From contig NZ_JADBEK010000001.1 in the NCBI RefSeq assembly GCF_014873145.1, positions 1,674,001-1,738,000 on the forward strand: a DNA stretch of 64,000 nt. The letters are read 5' to 3'. The stretch comes from Nonomuraea angiospora (GTDB taxonomy: Bacteria > Actinomycetota > Actinomycetes > Streptosporangiales > Streptosporangiaceae). The notes beneath the pieces were generated by a model. It ran no database searches, was not told where the DNA came from, and saw only the letters and a list, made by a program, of their open reading frames with translations. This document shows, one piece after another, positions 9,025 to 17,267 of the stretch. Made by a program: the position numbers and the translations under genes. How positions within the stretch are numbered: position 1 is the stretch's first letter; each line of letters begins with the position of its first letter.

Positions 9025-10071
9025 TCAGGCGCGCTTCGCACACGTCACGTCCGCCGTGGAGGCGCGGACGATCAGCTCGGTGGCCAGCTCGACGTGGTGG
9101 GAGTCGATCTTCTCGCCGGCCGCCAGCCGCAGCGCCGTACGCACCGCCACCCCGCCCATCTCGGGCAGCGGCTGGCGGACGGTGGTCAGCGGCGGGGAGG
9201 CCATCCGGGCCATCTGGGTGTCGTCGAACCCCACGATGCTCAGATCCTCCGGGATGCGCAGGCCCCGCGCCCTGGCGGCCTCCATGACGCCCAGCGCGCT
9301 CTCGTCGCAGCCGGCGAAGATCGCCGTCGGCGGCTCCGGCAGGTCGAGCACGGCCGCGCCGTACTCCAGCCCGTCCTGGTAGCGGAAGTGGCCGGAGCGC
9401 GTGTACGCGGCCGGCACCGGCACCCCTTCGGCCTCCATGGCGGCGCGGTAGCCGTGCAGGCGGGCCTGGTTGCAGGCGGCGGTGGCCGGGCCGCCGAGGT
9501 AGGCGATGCGCCGGTGGCCGAGGGACAGCAGGTGCTGGGTGGCGGCCAGCCCGCCGGCGAAGTTGGTGGAGCCGACGCTGGTCACGCCGGCGTGCGGCAG
9601 GTGGAGCGGGTCGATCACGACCAGCGGCAGCTGGACGCGGGACAGCGCGGTCAGCTGCCGGGTGGTCAGCTGGTCGCACGTGACGCAGATCAGCGCCCGG
9701 CGCCCGGCGGCGGCCAGACCGCGGGCCCACGCGGCGGGGTTTTCGATCTTCTTCCGGACGCTGACGACGATCCCGACGCCGAGCTCGGCCCCGGCCGCGA
9801 CCACGCCCTGGATGATCTCCGTGGAGTAGGTGCTGAAGTCGTCGTCGAACTGCACCTCGACGGTGTCCGTCGCGACAGGCCCGTCCGCGCCCGGGCCCCG
9901 GCGCGGCGCCGGCGCGACGTAGTCGTGCTCCCGCAGCAGCGACTGCACCAGGGAGCGGGTGGTCGGTGCCACGTCGCTGCGGCCGTTGAGCACCTTGGAC
10001 ACGGTCGCCACCGACACGCCCGCCGAGGCCGCGACCGTGGCCAGCGTGGCGCGTCTAGAGCTGGACGGCAT
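9025..10071 (-). CDS. LacI-family transcriptional regulator of the first GH3/sugar-uptake locus
   Basis: 348 residues. The N-terminal helix-turn-helix and hinge are TLATVAASAGVSVATVSKVLNG, followed by a periplasmic-binding-protein-like effector domain (SIVGFDDTQMARMASPPLTTVRQP is the typical C-terminal pattern). ATG 10071 follows GGGGGAG; the open frame extends 17 codons upstream but without support. The gene overlaps the GH3 stop by 17 bases, so it is co-transcribed with the glucosidase. The likely operators are the AAATGTTTCGA elements in the divergent region at 12461-12816. Effector is probably the oligosaccharide imported by the divergent ABC system. Confidence 0.92.
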   Translation of the reverse strand: MPSSSRRATLATVAASAGVSVATVSKVLNGRSDVAPTTRSLVQSLLREHDYVAPAPRRGPGADGPVATDTVEVQFDDDFSTYSTEIIQGVVAAGAELGVGIVVSVRKKIENPAAWARGLAAAGRRALICVTCDQLTTRQLTALSRVQLPLVVIDPLHLPHAGVTSVGSTNFAGGLAATQHLLSLGHRRIAYLGGPATAACNQARLHGYRAAMEAEGVPVPAAYTRSGHFRYQDGLEYGAAVLDLPEPPTAIFAGCDESALGVMEAARARGLRIPEDLSIVGFDDTQMARMASPPLTTVRQPLPEMGGVAVRTALRLAAGEKIDSHHVELATELIVRASTADVTCAKRA

Positions 10072-12460
10072 CGTCTCCCCCTTCCTGCTCGACCGACACG
10101 GGGGTGTCCAGGCGCCGGTCATGCCCGACGACCCGGGCCGGGCCGGTCAGCCGTACGGTGCCCCGGCAGGGCAGGTCGGCCGCCGACGTGCCGACGAGCA
10201 CCTCGATGTCCCCGGGCTCCACGATGCGCCTCAGATCGCGTCCGGTGAAGGCCGTCCGGTCGGCGTGCACCCGGAAGGTCACGCGGGCGCTCGCCCCTGG
10301 CTCCAGCGGGACGCGGGCGAACCCGGTGAGCTGCTTGACCGGCCGGGTGACCTGGGCGACGACGTCGTGCAGGTAGAGCTGGACGACCTCCTCGCCGGCC
10401 CGCTCCCCGGTGTTGCGCACGCTGACCGACACGCCGAACTCGCCGTCCGTGGCCACCTCGGCGGCGCCGATCCGCAGGTCGCCGACCTCGAAGCCGGTGT
10501 AGGAGGTGCCGTACCCGAACGGGAAGAGCGGGGTCGGGTCGAGGTTGCTGATGCCCTGGCTGTCGGCGCCCAGCGGCGGCTGCAGGTACGTGCCCGGCTG
10601 CCCGCCGTGCCCGCGCGGGATCTGCACCGGCAGCCTGCCCGACGGCTGGACCCGGCCGGACAGCACGCCGGCGATGGCCGCGCCGCCCTCCTCGCCGGGC
10701 ATGAACGCCTGGACGAGCGCCGCGGCGCCCGCGTGCACCCGGCCCAGCGCGTACGGGCGGCCGGAGACGACGATGGCGACGACCGGCGTGCCCGTCGCGA
10801 CCAGCTCGGCCACCAGGTCCTCCTGCACCCCGGGCAGGCGCAGGTCGTCGGCGTCGCAGCCCTCCCCCGAGGTCCCGAGGCCGAAGAGCCCTGCCAGGTC
10901 GCCCACGGCCACCACGCACAGGTCCGCCCCGCGCGCCGCTTCGAGCGCGGCGGCGAACCCGGAGCGGTCCTCGCCCTGCACCTCGCAGCCCCGCTCGTGG
11001 ACGAGCTCGGCCTCCGGCAGCTCGGCCCGCAGCCCGTCGAGCAGGCTGGGCGCCTCGATGCCGAGCCCGAGCGCGGGGTGGCGGGGCAGCACGTGGTTGG
11101 GGAAGGCGTAGCAGCCCATGAACGTCCGCGGATCGTCGGCGCACGGCCCGACGACCGCGATCCGGCGCGGCCCGGCGGGCAGCGGCAGCGCGTCGCCGGC
11201 GTCGAGCAGGACGATCGAGCGCTCGGCCAGCTCGCGCGCCAGCGCCCGGTTGCCCGGCGAGTCGAGGTCCACTCCGGCCGCCCCGGCCACGGACTTCTCG
11301 GGCGTCCAGTCCGGGTCGAGCAGCCCGAGCTGCACCTTCTGGGTGAGCAGCCGGCGCACCGCCCGGTCGATCAGCTCCTCGGGGAGCTCGCCGCCGCGAA
11401 CGCGCTCGACCAGGTGCGGGCCGAAGCCGAGCGTGTCGGGCAGCTCGACGTCGATGCCCGCGGTGAGGGCCTGTACGCCCGCCTCGCCGGTGTCGGCGGC
11501 CACGCGGTGCATGCTGGCCAGGAACGGGACCGCCCAGTAGTCCGACACGACCGTCCCGGTGAAGCCCCACTCCTCGCGCAGCACCTCGGTCAGCAGCCAG
11601 GGGTCCGCTCCGGCCGGCACGCCGTCCACGTCGGAGTAGGAGTTCATCACCGAGCGGGCGCCGCCCAGCGCGATGGCGGTCTCGAAGGTCGGCAGGATCA
11701 TGTCCATCAGCTCGCGCCGCCCCATCGGCACCGGCCCGTGGTTGCGGGCCGCCCGGGAGGCGGAGTATCCGGCGAAGTGCTTGAGGGTGGCGATGACGCC
11801 CGCGCCCTCCAGCCCGCGCACGTAGGCGGCGCCGAGCATCGAGACGAGGTACGGGTCCTCGCCCATCGTCTCCTCGACCCGGCCCCACCGGTAGTCGCGC
11901 ACCACGTCCAGCACCGGCGACAGGCCCTGGTGCACGCCCACGGCCCGCATGTCGCGGCCGATCGCCGCCGCCATCCGCTCCACCAGCCCGGGATCGAACG
12001 TCGCCCCCCACGCGATGGCCGCCGGGTAGACGGTCGCCCCGTACGTGGTGAACCCGGTCAGGCACTCCTCGTGGACGATGGCCGGGATGCCGAGCCTGGA
12101 GCGCTCGACGACGGCCCGCTGCAGCCTGACCACCTCGGCGGCGCCCTCCCGCGCGGTCACGGGAGCGCTGCCGTGCACCCGGGTCAGGTGGCCGAGCCCG
12201 TGCCGGGCGGCCTCGTCGAGGGGGAGCGTGCCGGAGGCCGCGAACACGTCCTGCATCGGCGCGACGTTCAGCGTCTCGGCGTCCTGCTCCGGCTCGTGCT
12301 GCATGTCGTTGCCGATCCACCGGCTGCCGAGCTGGCCGACCTTCTCCTCGAGGGTCAGCTCCGCCAGGAGGGCCTCGACTCGGTCGGCCACGGGAAGCGC
12401 CGGGTCCTGCCACGGGCGGAGCACGCCGTCCATGGCGGGGGTCCGATCCAGAGCCGTCAT
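10055..12460 (-). CDS. GH3 beta-glucosidase/beta-xylosidase, cytoplasmic
   Basis: 801 residues, no signal peptide. The N-terminal barrel includes KHFAGYSASRAARNHGPV (the conserved KH region) and the nucleophile Asp in VVSDYWAVPFLASMH. The alpha/beta sandwich follows with the HERGCEVQGED and GEGCDADDLRLPG segments, and a fibronectin-III-like C-terminal domain begins near GYGTSYTGFEV. ATG 12460 follows TAAGGAGAG. It presumably cleaves oligosaccharides brought in by the divergent permease system and shares an operon with the LacI regulator. Confidence 0.93.
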   Translation of the reverse strand: MTALDRTPAMDGVLRPWQDPALPVADRVEALLAELTLEEKVGQLGSRWIGNDMQHEPEQDAETLNVAPMQDVFAASGTLPLDEAARHGLGHLTRVHGSAPVTAREGAAEVVRLQRAVVERSRLGIPAIVHEECLTGFTTYGATVYPAAIAWGATFDPGLVERMAAAIGRDMRAVGVHQGLSPVLDVVRDYRWGRVEETMGEDPYLVSMLGAAYVRGLEGAGVIATLKHFAGYSASRAARNHGPVPMGRRELMDMILPTFETAIALGGARSVMNSYSDVDGVPAGADPWLLTEVLREEWGFTGTVVSDYWAVPFLASMHRVAADTGEAGVQALTAGIDVELPDTLGFGPHLVERVRGGELPEELIDRAVRRLLTQKVQLGLLDPDWTPEKSVAGAAGVDLDSPGNRALARELAERSIVLLDAGDALPLPAGPRRIAVVGPCADDPRTFMGCYAFPNHVLPRHPALGLGIEAPSLLDGLRAELPEAELVHERGCEVQGEDRSGFAAALEAARGADLCVVAVGDLAGLFGLGTSGEGCDADDLRLPGVQEDLVAELVATGTPVVAIVVSGRPYALGRVHAGAAALVQAFMPGEEGGAAIAGVLSGRVQPSGRLPVQIPRGHGGQPGTYLQPPLGADSQGISNLDPTPLFPFGYGTSYTGFEVGDLRIGAAEVATDGEFGVSVSVRNTGERAGEEVVQLYLHDVVAQVTRPVKQLTGFARVPLEPGASARVTFRVHADRTAFTGRDLRRIVEPGDIEVLVGTSAADLPCRGTVRLTGPARVVGHDRRLDTPVSVEQEGGDDAVQL

Positions 12461-12496
12461 CTGCTCTCCTTAGTGCCGATTCCCGCCGTGAGTATT

Positions 12497-12510
12497 TCGA
12501 AATGTTTCGA
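12497..12510. promoter_or_regulatory. Candidate LacI operator, GH3-proximal
   Basis: TCGAAATGTTTCGA has perfect 6-bp arms around a TG centre, 37 bp upstream of the GH3 start. Its right half (AAATGTTTCGA) is repeated near the binding-protein gene at 12678. Confidence 0.6.
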
Positions 12511-12626
12511 TGTCGTCGAGTGGCATTTGAGCAAGCGTCCCCGATTACAGACGACCAGATGAACGCCGCGCCTGAGTACTTTACACACGCGCTGCTCGAA
12601 AGGGCAGATTCCCGGATACGACGGTC

Positions 12627-12655
12627 TTGACAGGCCCATGGTCGAAACCTAAATT
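12627..12655 (+). promoter_or_regulatory. Sigma-70-like promoter for the sugar-uptake operon
   Basis: TTGACA (12627-12632) and TAAATT (12650-12655) are separated by 17 bp. Transcription start would be near 12662, directly upstream of the second AAATGTTTCGA operator, a position suited to repression. The rest of the 356-bp divergent region holds no convincing gene. Confidence 0.55.
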
Positions 12656-12677
12656 GACGGACCACGCGGTATGTCGC

Positions 12678-12688
12678 AAATGTTTCGA
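12678..12688. promoter_or_regulatory. Candidate LacI operator, transporter-proximal
   Basis: AAATGTTTCGA in the context CGCAAATGTTTCGACG repeats the right half of the palindrome at 12497-12510. The left half is imperfect. It sits just downstream of the predicted transcription start. Confidence 0.5.
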
Positions 12689-12816
12689 CGAGCTCACTCA
12701 AAGGAGACGTGACGAGCGGCATCGGCAGGCGCCGCGTCCCCGGCCGCCCGCCACCACCATCCGACGATCAACGAGCCGCGCGGCCAACCCCCCGGCGTTC
12801 AAGTACGGAGATCAGC

Positions 12817-14181
12817 GTGGAGAACAGGTCAACTTCTCGCCGCACCTTCCTCAGCCTCTCCATGGGCCTTCCCCTCGGAGCCGCCCTGACCGCCTGCGGA
12901 GGCTCCGGGCCGACCCAGGCCGGCGCCGGTGGCGGGGGTGGCAGCACCACGAGTGGCGGCGGCGGTGGCGGCAAGGCCACCTACTGGTATCTCACCGGAC
13001 AACCGCAGGAAGGCATCCGCACCCGCGCCGTCGAGCGCTTCAACAAGGCCAACCCGAGCACCCAGCTCGCGACCACGATGTTCCAGAACGACGCCTTCAA
13101 GACCAAGATCAAGACGGCGATCGGCGCGGGCGAGGCCCCCACCATCATCTGGGGCTGGGGCGGCGGCGGTCTGAAGAGCTACGTGCAGGCCGGCCAGGTC
13201 GACGACCTCACGTCCTGGTTCGACCAGAACGCGGCTCTGAAGGACAAGCTGTTCCCGTCCTCCTTCAACGCGGCCACGGTCGACGGCAAGATCTACGCGG
13301 TGCCGGTCGAGGCCGTGACGCCGATCGTCCTGTTCTACAACAAGAAGGTCTTCGAGAAGGTCGGCGCGCAGCCCCCGCAGAGCTGGGGCGACATCATGGA
13401 CCTGGTCAAGAAGTTCAACGCCGCGGGCGTCGCGCCGTTCTCCCTCGGCGGCCAGTCGCGCTGGACGAACATGATGTGGCTGGAGTTCCTCTTCGACCGC
13501 ATCGGCGGCCCCGAGGTCTTCCAGGCCGTCTTCGACGGCGAGAAGGACGCCTGGAGCAACCCGGCCGCCATCGACGCGCTGACCAAGATGCAGGACCTCA
13601 TCAAGGCGAACGGCTTCATCAAGGGCTTCTCCTCGATCACCGCCGACTCCAACGCCGACCAGGCGCTGCTGTACACGGGCAAGGCCGCGATGATGCTGCA
13701 CGGCGGCTGGACGTACGGCAACATGCGCGACACCGGCGGCGACTTCGTCAAGGGCGGCAACCTCGGCTACATGAACTTCCCGCCGGTGGACGGCGGCAAG
13801 GGCGACCCCAGCGACACCGTGGGCAACCCGGCCCAGTACATGTCGATCTCCTCCAAGGCGTCGGCCGCGGAGAAGGAGATCGTCAAGAAGTTCCTCGCCA
13901 CCGAGATGAACTCCGACGCGCAGAACAAGGACTGGGCCAGCAACGGCTTCGTGCCGATCGTCAAGGGCAGCGACTCGCAGTTCGGCACCGACCTCGACGG
14001 GACGTGGCAGCGGTTCGTCTACGACACCGCCAGCAAGGCCAAGTCCTTCCAGCAGTCCTGGGACCAGGCGCTCAGCCCGACCGCGGCCGAGGTCCTGCTG
14101 GACAACATCGCCAAGCTGTTCCAGCTGTCGATCTCGCCGCAGCAGTTCGCCACGAGCCTCAACGAGGTCATAGGCAAGTGA
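12817..14181 (+). CDS. Extracellular sugar-binding lipoprotein of a CUT1 ABC importer
   Basis: 454 residues. GTG 12817 follows GGAG and places a twin-arginine-like signal (TSRRTFLSLSMG) at the N-terminus, ending in lipobox LTAC; a Gly/Ser-rich linker follows the lipidated Cys. The mature protein has the family-1 solute-binding pattern (ATYWYLTGQPQEGIRTRAVERFNKANPS ... WTNMMWLEF ... MMLHGGWTYGNM). It should capture an oligosaccharide and pass it to the two permeases that follow, the first overlapping by four bases. A longer reading starting at 12709 lacks ribosome-site support. Confidence 0.92.
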   Translation: MENRSTSRRTFLSLSMGLPLGAALTACGGSGPTQAGAGGGGGSTTSGGGGGGKATYWYLTGQPQEGIRTRAVERFNKANPSTQLATTMFQNDAFKTKIKTAIGAGEAPTIIWGWGGGGLKSYVQAGQVDDLTSWFDQNAALKDKLFPSSFNAATVDGKIYAVPVEAVTPIVLFYNKKVFEKVGAQPPQSWGDIMDLVKKFNAAGVAPFSLGGQSRWTNMMWLEFLFDRIGGPEVFQAVFDGEKDAWSNPAAIDALTKMQDLIKANGFIKGFSSITADSNADQALLYTGKAAMMLHGGWTYGNMRDTGGDFVKGGNLGYMNFPPVDGGKGDPSDTVGNPAQYMSISSKASAAEKEIVKKFLATEMNSDAQNKDWASNGFVPIVKGSDSQFGTDLDGTWQRFVYDTASKAKSFQQSWDQALSPTAAEVLLDNIAKLFQLSISPQQFATSLNEVIGK

Positions 14182-15104
14182 CGGTCCCCCCGATCTCCGC
14201 CAGGGGAAACGCGCCCCTCGCCGCCGTGCCCGGCGGCCAGGGGCGCGGCCTGGCCTGGCTCGCCGTGCCGGCCCTGCTGTTCTTCGTCGGCTTCGGCGTC
14301 ATCCCGCTCATCGGGGTCTTCGTGCTCAGCTTCACCGCCTGGGACGGGCTCGGCGAGATCCGTCCGGCGGGCTTCGACAGCTGGCGCGCCGTGCTCTCCG
14401 ATCCCGGCCTGCCGCACGCGCTGTGGGTGACGTTCCTGGTCATCGCGCTGTCGTGGGTGGTGCAGACGCCGGCGAGCATCCTGCTCGGCACGTTCCTGGC
14501 CGGCTTCCAGCGCTACCGCGCGGTCTTCTCGGTGATCTACTTCATCCCGCTGCTGCTCAGCTCGGCCGCCATCGCGATCACCTACAAGGCGCTGCTCGAC
14601 CCGAACTTCGGGCTCGGCGCCGGGCTGGAGATCCCGCTGCTCGTGCAGGACTGGCTGGGCGAGCCCGTCCTCGCCTTCAGCGTCGTGATCTTCGTGGTGT
14701 CGTGGCAGTTCATCCCGTTCCACTCGCTGATCTACCAGGGTGGCGTGCGCCAGATCCCGCGCTCGATGTACGAGGCCGCCGAGATCGACGGCGCCGGCCG
14801 GGTCCGCATGTTCTTCAGCATCACCCTGCCCCAGCTCAAGTACACGATCATCACGTCCTCGACGCTGATGGTCGTGGGCTCGCTGGTCTTCTTCGACCTC
14901 ATCTTCGTGCTCACCGCCGGCGGCCCTGGGGACGCCACCCGGGTGCTCGCCCTGGAGATGTACAAGAGGGGCTTCCAGGCCAACCTGATGGGCCCGGCCA
15001 GCGCGATCGCCGTCATCCTGGTCCTGGTGGGCCTGGCGCTGGCGCTGCTGCTGCGCCGCCTCGGCGGCCGGGACGCGACCCACAGCCAGCTGGAAGGTGC
15101 CTGA
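14178..15104 (+). CDS. Sugar ABC transporter permease, MalF/UgpA-like
   Basis: 308 residues from GTG 14178, which overlaps the binding-protein stop (GTGA). About six membrane helices; the EAA loop is YEAAEIDGAGRVRMFFSITLPQLK, the site that docks the ATPase. It heterodimerises with the next permease. No ATPase gene is present in the locus, so a shared MsiK-like ATPase encoded elsewhere is expected, as is usual for actinobacterial CUT1 systems. Confidence 0.93.
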   Translation: MTVPPISARGNAPLAAVPGGQGRGLAWLAVPALLFFVGFGVIPLIGVFVLSFTAWDGLGEIRPAGFDSWRAVLSDPGLPHALWVTFLVIALSWVVQTPASILLGTFLAGFQRYRAVFSVIYFIPLLLSSAAIAITYKALLDPNFGLGAGLEIPLLVQDWLGEPVLAFSVVIFVVSWQFIPFHSLIYQGGVRQIPRSMYEAAEIDGAGRVRMFFSITLPQLKYTIITSSTLMVVGSLVFFDLIFVLTAGGPGDATRVLALEMYKRGFQANLMGPASAIAVILVLVGLALALLLRRLGGRDATHSQLEGA

Positions 15105-15105
15105 C

Positions 15106-15996
15106 ATGACGACGACCCTCGCGAAGAACACCTCGCAGGCGGCGGCGCGGCACACCGCTCCCGGCCCCAAAAGGGTGACCCGCCGCCCCAACTGGGTGGG
15201 CGGCGCCGCCGCCTGGCTCTGGCTGGCGGTCGTGGTCGTGCCGATCTACTGGATCGTCATCACCAGCTTCAAGACGCAGAGCAACTACTACGTCGAGAAG
15301 CCCCTCCTGCCGCCGTCCGAGCCCACGCTGGACAACTATCGGCTGGTCATCGAGTCGGACTTCATCCGATATTTCATCAACAGCGTCGTCGTCACGGTCG
15401 GCGCCGTCGCGCCCGCCGTGGTGGTGTCGTTCATGGCGGCGTACGCGATCGTCCGCAGCGGCAGGGGGCGGTTCCTGCGCTGGACCAACTCGGCGTTCCT
15501 CATGGGCCTGGCCATCCCCCACCAGGCCACGATCATCCCGATCTACCTGATCATCATCCGGCTCGGCCTCTACGACACGCCGATGGCGCTGATCCTGCCG
15601 TCGATCGCGTTCGCGATCCCGCTGTCGGTGCTGATCCTTTCGAACTTCATCAGGGACGTGCCCAAGGAGCTGTTCGAGTCGATGCGCCTCGACGGCGCCA
15701 GCGAGCTCGGCACGCTCTGGCACCTGGCGCTCCCCCTGACGAGGCCCGCCGTGGTGACGGTGGTGATCTACAACGCCCTGACGATCTGGAACGGGTTCCT
15801 GCTGCCGCTGATCCTGACCCAGAGCCCCGAGCAGCGCACGCTGCCGCTCGCGCTGTGGACCTTCCAGGGCCAGTACAGCATCAACGTGCCCGCGGTGCTC
15901 GCCTCGGTCGTCCTGACCTCGGTGCCCATCCTCATCCTGTACGTGGTGGGCCGCCGGCAGCTGCTGGCCGGCCTGACCGCCGGATTCGGCAAGTAG
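15106..15996 (+). CDS. Sugar ABC transporter permease, MalG/UgpE-like
   Basis: 296 residues from ATG 15106, preceded by GGAAGG and one base after the previous stop. About six helices with EAA loop FESMRLDGASELGTLWHLALPLTRPAVV. It completes the membrane core of the importer and ends the operon; the next gene has its own promoter and operators. Confidence 0.93.
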   Translation: MTTTLAKNTSQAAARHTAPGPKRVTRRPNWVGGAAAWLWLAVVVVPIYWIVITSFKTQSNYYVEKPLLPPSEPTLDNYRLVIESDFIRYFINSVVVTVGAVAPAVVVSFMAAYAIVRSGRGRFLRWTNSAFLMGLAIPHQATIIPIYLIIIRLGLYDTPMALILPSIAFAIPLSVLILSNFIRDVPKELFESMRLDGASELGTLWHLALPLTRPAVVTVVIYNALTIWNGFLLPLILTQSPEQRTLPLALWTFQGQYSINVPAVLASVVLTSVPILILYVVGRRQLLAGLTAGFGK

Positions 15997-16014
15997 ACCT
16001 TCAGATTGCAAATG

Positions 16015-16061
16015 CGGACTGTGGTCCGGTAACGTCTTCCACGTAACCGGACCACAGTCCG
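16015..16061. promoter_or_regulatory. Twin TetR-type operators over the rhodanese promoter (also a long hairpin)
   Basis: CGGAC-TGTG-GTCCG (16015-16028) and its inverse CGGAC-CACA-GTCCG (16048-16061) are two 5+4+5 operators; together they form 16-bp perfect inverted arms. TTGCAA (16006) and TAACGT (16030-16035) read as -35/-10 with 18-bp spacing, so the operators flank the -10. The hairpin could also terminate the permease operon. No local TetR gene shows the same site. Confidence 0.65.
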
Positions 16062-16081
16062 ACTCATTCTGGAGGCATGAC

Positions 16082-16408
16082 ATGACCGCTCTGATCACCC
16101 GGGACGACCTCGCGGCGGCCGTCGAGGCGGGCGCGGTGACCGTGGTGGACGCGCTCGGCGGCGCCTACTACGCCAAGCAGCATCTGCCCGGCGCCGTCCC
16201 CCTGGCGCCGGCCGACGTGGACGCCCAGGCGTCGGCGCTGCTGCCCGACAAGAACGCCGCGATCATCACGTACTGCTCCAACCCGGCGTGCCCGAACAGC
16301 GGCCAGGTCGCCGACCGGCTCACCGCGCTGGGCTACACGGACGTGCGCAAGTACCGCGAGGGCATCGAGGACTGGACGGCCGCGGGGCTGCCCGTCGAGT
16401 CGTCCTGA
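16082..16408 (+). CDS. Single-domain rhodanese-like protein
   Basis: 108 residues: one rhodanese domain with the active-site loop ITYCSNPACPNS, the Cys being the expected sulfur acceptor; the loop is longer than the six-residue loop of classical sulfurtransferases. ATG 16082 lies six bases after GGAGG. The gene has its own operator-flanked promoter and converges on the SDR gene 12 bp away. Roles could be sulfur transfer or persulfide handling; the sequence does not decide. Confidence 0.88.
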   Translation: MTALITRDDLAAAVEAGAVTVVDALGGAYYAKQHLPGAVPLAPADVDAQASALLPDKNAAIITYCSNPACPNSGQVADRLTALGYTDVRKYREGIEDWTAAGLPVESS

Positions 16409-16420
16409 CCTTTCGCCGAC

Positions 16421-17143
16421 CTACTGGCCGAAGCTGCCCACCAGCGTCTCCACCCGGTCCCGCTTCGTGTACAGCTCCCAGAAGCCGTCCGCGAAGACGT
16501 CCGGGTGGATCACCTCCGGCTCGAACTCGAGCGGCTGCCCGGACCGGACGATCCCCTGGTGCGGCACGCTGCCCTCGATCAGCGCCCCCACGTTGACCGC
16601 CCCCACGTACACGCCCTTGCCCGCGAGCTCGGCGTTGAGCGTGTGGAAGTAGTTGCGCAGCGCCGCCTGCGCCATGCCGGCGTTGCCGAGGAAGGGTGTC
16701 GGGTAGATCCCCGACTGCCCCGCCGTGAACAGGATCGCGCCGTCGCCCCGTTCGACCATGCCGGGCAGCACCTGCCGCACCAGCGCGACAGCCGAGAGCA
16801 CGAACCGGTCCAGGATCAACCGCGCGTTCTCGACGTCGACGTCGAGCGTCGCCGCGATCCCCTCCCCCATGTTCCCGCCGCCGGGGCTGAACTCGGCGAC
16901 GTCGATCCGCCCGTACGCCTCCTTGATGGCCGCGACGGCGCCGGCGAGCTGGTCGGGCTCGTAGACGTCGGCGGTGAATCCGGCCGCCTCGATGCCGTCG
17001 CGGGCGAGCTCGGCAACAAGGTGGTCGAGGTTCGCCCTGGTCCGGGCGACGAGCGCGATCCGGAAGCCCTCGCGCCCGAAGCGGCGGGCGAGGGACAGGC
17101 CCAGGACCGGGCCGGCGCCGAAGATGGCGAGGGTTCTGAGCAT
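16421..17143 (-). CDS. SDR-fold protein lacking the Tyr-x-x-x-Lys catalytic pair
   Basis: 240 residues. The Rossmann start LAIFGAGPVLGLSLARRF, the ADVYEPDQL acidic motif and the AGQSG strand are recognisable SDR elements. Where the family has YxxxK, this protein reads NAGMAQAAL, so both Tyr and Lys are replaced (Asn and Gln). It may bind NAD(P)(H) without standard reductase chemistry. ATG 17143 follows AAGGAG. It is transcribed away from the TetR gene and shares its operator region. Confidence 0.82.
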   Translation of the reverse strand: MLRTLAIFGAGPVLGLSLARRFGREGFRIALVARTRANLDHLVAELARDGIEAAGFTADVYEPDQLAGAVAAIKEAYGRIDVAEFSPGGGNMGEGIAATLDVDVENARLILDRFVLSAVALVRQVLPGMVERGDGAILFTAGQSGIYPTPFLGNAGMAQAALRNYFHTLNAELAGKGVYVGAVNVGALIEGSVPHQGIVRSGQPLEFEPEVIHPDVFADGFWELYTKRDRVETLVGSFGQ

Positions 17144-17213
17144 GATGGCTCCTTAATGCATTCAGTGAATTTGACTGTTGTCCCAAGTTCTGCGTTGGAA
17201 GCATACGCACAAG

Positions 17214-17260
17214 TTGGGAGTGTTCTCAACTTTGGGAGTGTTCTCAACTTCGCCTACGAT
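17214..17260 (+). promoter_or_regulatory. Tandem 18-bp operator repeat and leaderless tetR promoter
   Basis: TTGGGAGTGTTCTCAACT occurs twice head to tail (17214-17231, 17232-17249); each copy holds an imperfect inverted repeat GTTGgGAg/TTCTCAAC. TTGGGA (17232-17237) and TACGAT (17255-17260) form a 17-bp-spaced promoter whose start falls at the ATG 17268, so the message is probably leaderless and self-repressed. The SDR gene diverges from here. Confidence 0.65.
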
Positions 17261-17267
17261 GGACCGC

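Noticed and set aside
10119..12722. Second 867-codon frame overlapping GH3
   Set aside because: Shadow of the GH3 gene; no start signals and no recognisable domains.
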